NCBI RefSeq assembly: GCF_944384735.1
Contig: NZ_CALWUN010000010.1
Coordinates: 1-44,415 of the forward strand
Length of the DNA: 44,415 nt
Reading direction: 5' to 3'
Source: an uncultured Agathobaculum sp.
GTDB taxonomy: Bacteria > Bacillota > Clostridia > Oscillospirales > Butyricicoccaceae
A program made the position numbers and the translations under genes. Under the pieces are notes generated by a model, which saw only the letters and a list, made by a program, of their open reading frames with translations, was not told the DNA's origin and did not search any database. This document shows positions 43,617-44,415 of this stretch, piece after piece; positions within the stretch are counted from its first letter, which is position 1, and each line of letters starts with the position of its first letter.

Positions 43617-43853
43617 CTATTTCCTGACTACGATGGCTTCCACCAATTTTGCCTGTAAGAAGTGCTTCATGTACTCGTCAATGCCGATGTGTGGCAAACC
43701 ATCTTTGTCATAAAGCGTTCGCGTACAAATCTTGTTGATGTAGCGGTCGTAATACCGCAAGACGCGCTCCAATGCTAATGGATCACCGGCGCGGGCCGCT
43801 TCGATTATGTCCATGGGCAAAAGCATTCTGCCGTTAAAAGCTGGTTGCTTCAT
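43617..43853 (-). CDS. HTH_16-type helix-turn-helix protein of conjugative elements
   Basis: 78-residue protein of the helix-turn-helix family common in Tn916/CTn-type conjugative elements. It starts MKQPAFNGRMLLPMDIIEAA and continues with ALERVLRYYDRYINKICTR and a late segment GIDEYMKHFLQAKLVEAI. Length is normal, and the frame is intact. In complete elements it lies between the conjugation module and the integrase and is thought to control transfer or recombination genes. Here its only companion is a fragment of a serine recombinase on the other strand, so it is a survivor in a decayed element. No clear RBS upstream (AAC ATG after a CCTAA stretch). Confidence 0.82.
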   Translation of the reverse strand: MKQPAFNGRMLLPMDIIEAARAGDPLALERVLRYYDRYINKICTRTLYDKDGLPHIGIDEYMKHFLQAKLVEAIVVRK

Positions 43854-43858
43854 GTTAG

Positions 43859-44371
43859 GGAACCACTGATTTAACGCAAAGCTATGAGGAAGCGGCGAGA
43901 AAGCAGCGTTTCCAAGAAGCCGAAAAAGAGGCCAAGAAGCGCAAGCGTGAAATCGCCCAAGCAGAAAAGCGTATTGCCGAACTTGACCTCATTTTCAAGC
44001 GCATCTATGAGGACGACATCAGCGGTACGATCAGCCATGAACGGTTCTTAAAACTCTCTACTGACTATGAAGCGGAGCAAAAAGAACTGACAGAACAGGT
44101 CAAAACATGGCGGGACACGGTAGAAACCTTTGAACAGAATCAAAGTGACTTTCGCAGCTTTGCAGCCATTGTACGAAAATATGTGGGCATCCGGGAACTG
44201 ACCCCCACCATCGTCAATGAGTTTGTAAAGAAGATTATCGTTCATGCGCCGGACAAGTCCAGCGGCCACCGCAGGCAGAAGATCGAACTGGTCGGGAACT
44301 TCATCGGAGAAGTCAATCTGCCGGGTGACGATCAGACAGTGGAACGGCAAAGAAAAGGCAGGACGGCATGA
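43859..44371 (+). pseudogene. Serine recombinase C-terminal fragment (DUF4368)
   Basis: The frame is open from 43859 (a TAG precedes) to the TGA at 44369-44371, about 170 codons. It shows the coiled coil (KEAKKRKREIAQAEKRIAEL) followed by the DUF4368 domain of ICE-type serine recombinases: IYEDDISGTISHERFLKLS (about residues 55-73), RKYVGIRELTPTIVNEFVKK, and a C-terminal basic tail RQRKGRTA. The resolvase and zinc-ribbon parts (some 370 residues) are missing, and no start codon or RBS is present, so it is inactive. Codon use is less GC-rich than the core genes. Confidence 0.87.
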
Positions 44372-44415
44372 CCTTTCAGCCATGCCGCCCTGCGACAATC
44401 AAATTACTTCCTTAT

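Noticed and set aside
43316-43618. CRISPR array or similar repeat array
   Set aside because: The hairpins differ from one another in sequence and spacing; no repeat unit recurs.
44048-44398. Minus-strand ORF (116 aa) at the right edge
   Set aside because: Antisense to the clear DUF4368 recombinase fragment.

Overview
The window looks like the chromosome of a GC-rich, butyrate-producing anaerobe of the Clostridia (Oscillospiraceae/Butyricicoccaceae-like; the genus is an inference). The main pointers are a complete ctsR-mcsA-mcsB-clpC stress operon with CtsR operators, a bcd-etfB-etfA operon beside a 2[4Fe-4S] ferredoxin gene, strong AGGAGG-type ribosome binding sites, a SpoIID-like protein, and Gram-positive-type Xpt, Spx/ArsC-like and PrsA-like proteins.

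Layout. 1-740: remains of an integrative element at a tRNA-Leu locus (IS-like end, integrase tail, intact tRNA-Leu(UAA), truncated second tRNA-Leu). 818-3898: minus-strand operon of a PfkB-family kinase homologue, an RmlD-like reductase and a dicarboxylate/amino-acid symporter. 4076-4404: two tRNA-Ser genes and a duplicated tRNA end. 4455-8954: Spx/ArsC-like protein, membrane protein, CPA2 antiporter, ArsB/NhaD-type transporter with a small partner. 9254-14112: clpC, mcsB, mcsA, ctsR. 14418-17914: ferredoxin, then etfA, etfB, bcd (minus strand). 18269-35971: asparagine synthetase asnB cut in two by a 15.87-kb insert. 36000-43209: UPF0303 protein, three-gene peptidoglycan-binding cluster, PrsA-like foldase, WecC-like dehydrogenase, serine acetyltransferase, one hypothetical. 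43210-44371: remnant of a conjugative element (HTH_16 protein and the tail of a DUF4368 serine recombinase).

The most striking object is the insert at about 19666-35538. The first 465 codons of asnB end at a GA dinucleotide (19664-19665), and the remaining 143 codons resume just after another GA (35537-35538). Each GA is followed or preceded by two bases and then a perfect 19-bp arm (19668-19686 and 35516-35534), the two arms being inverted relative to each other. Joining the element ends would give a symmetric attP with a central GA; joining the asnB ends at GA restores a 609-codon open frame. This is the att structure expected of a large serine recombinase, and an intact 520-aa one (24727-26289) lies inside. 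The cargo is coherent: a molybdenum hydroxylase of the xanthine dehydrogenase type with its cofactor nucleotidyltransferase, a xanthine/uracil-type permease and xanthine phosphoribosyltransferase (purine uptake, salvage and oxidation), two c-di-GMP signalling proteins, and a MarR-regulated MATE exporter. An IS200-type insertion sits inside it.

Elsewhere, bcd-etfBA should make the electron-bifurcating butyryl-CoA dehydrogenase that reduces ferredoxin, under a promoter overlapped by a Rex-like site. The clpC operon has two CtsR boxes flanking its promoter. The PfkB-family protein has lost the catalytic aspartate of its family.
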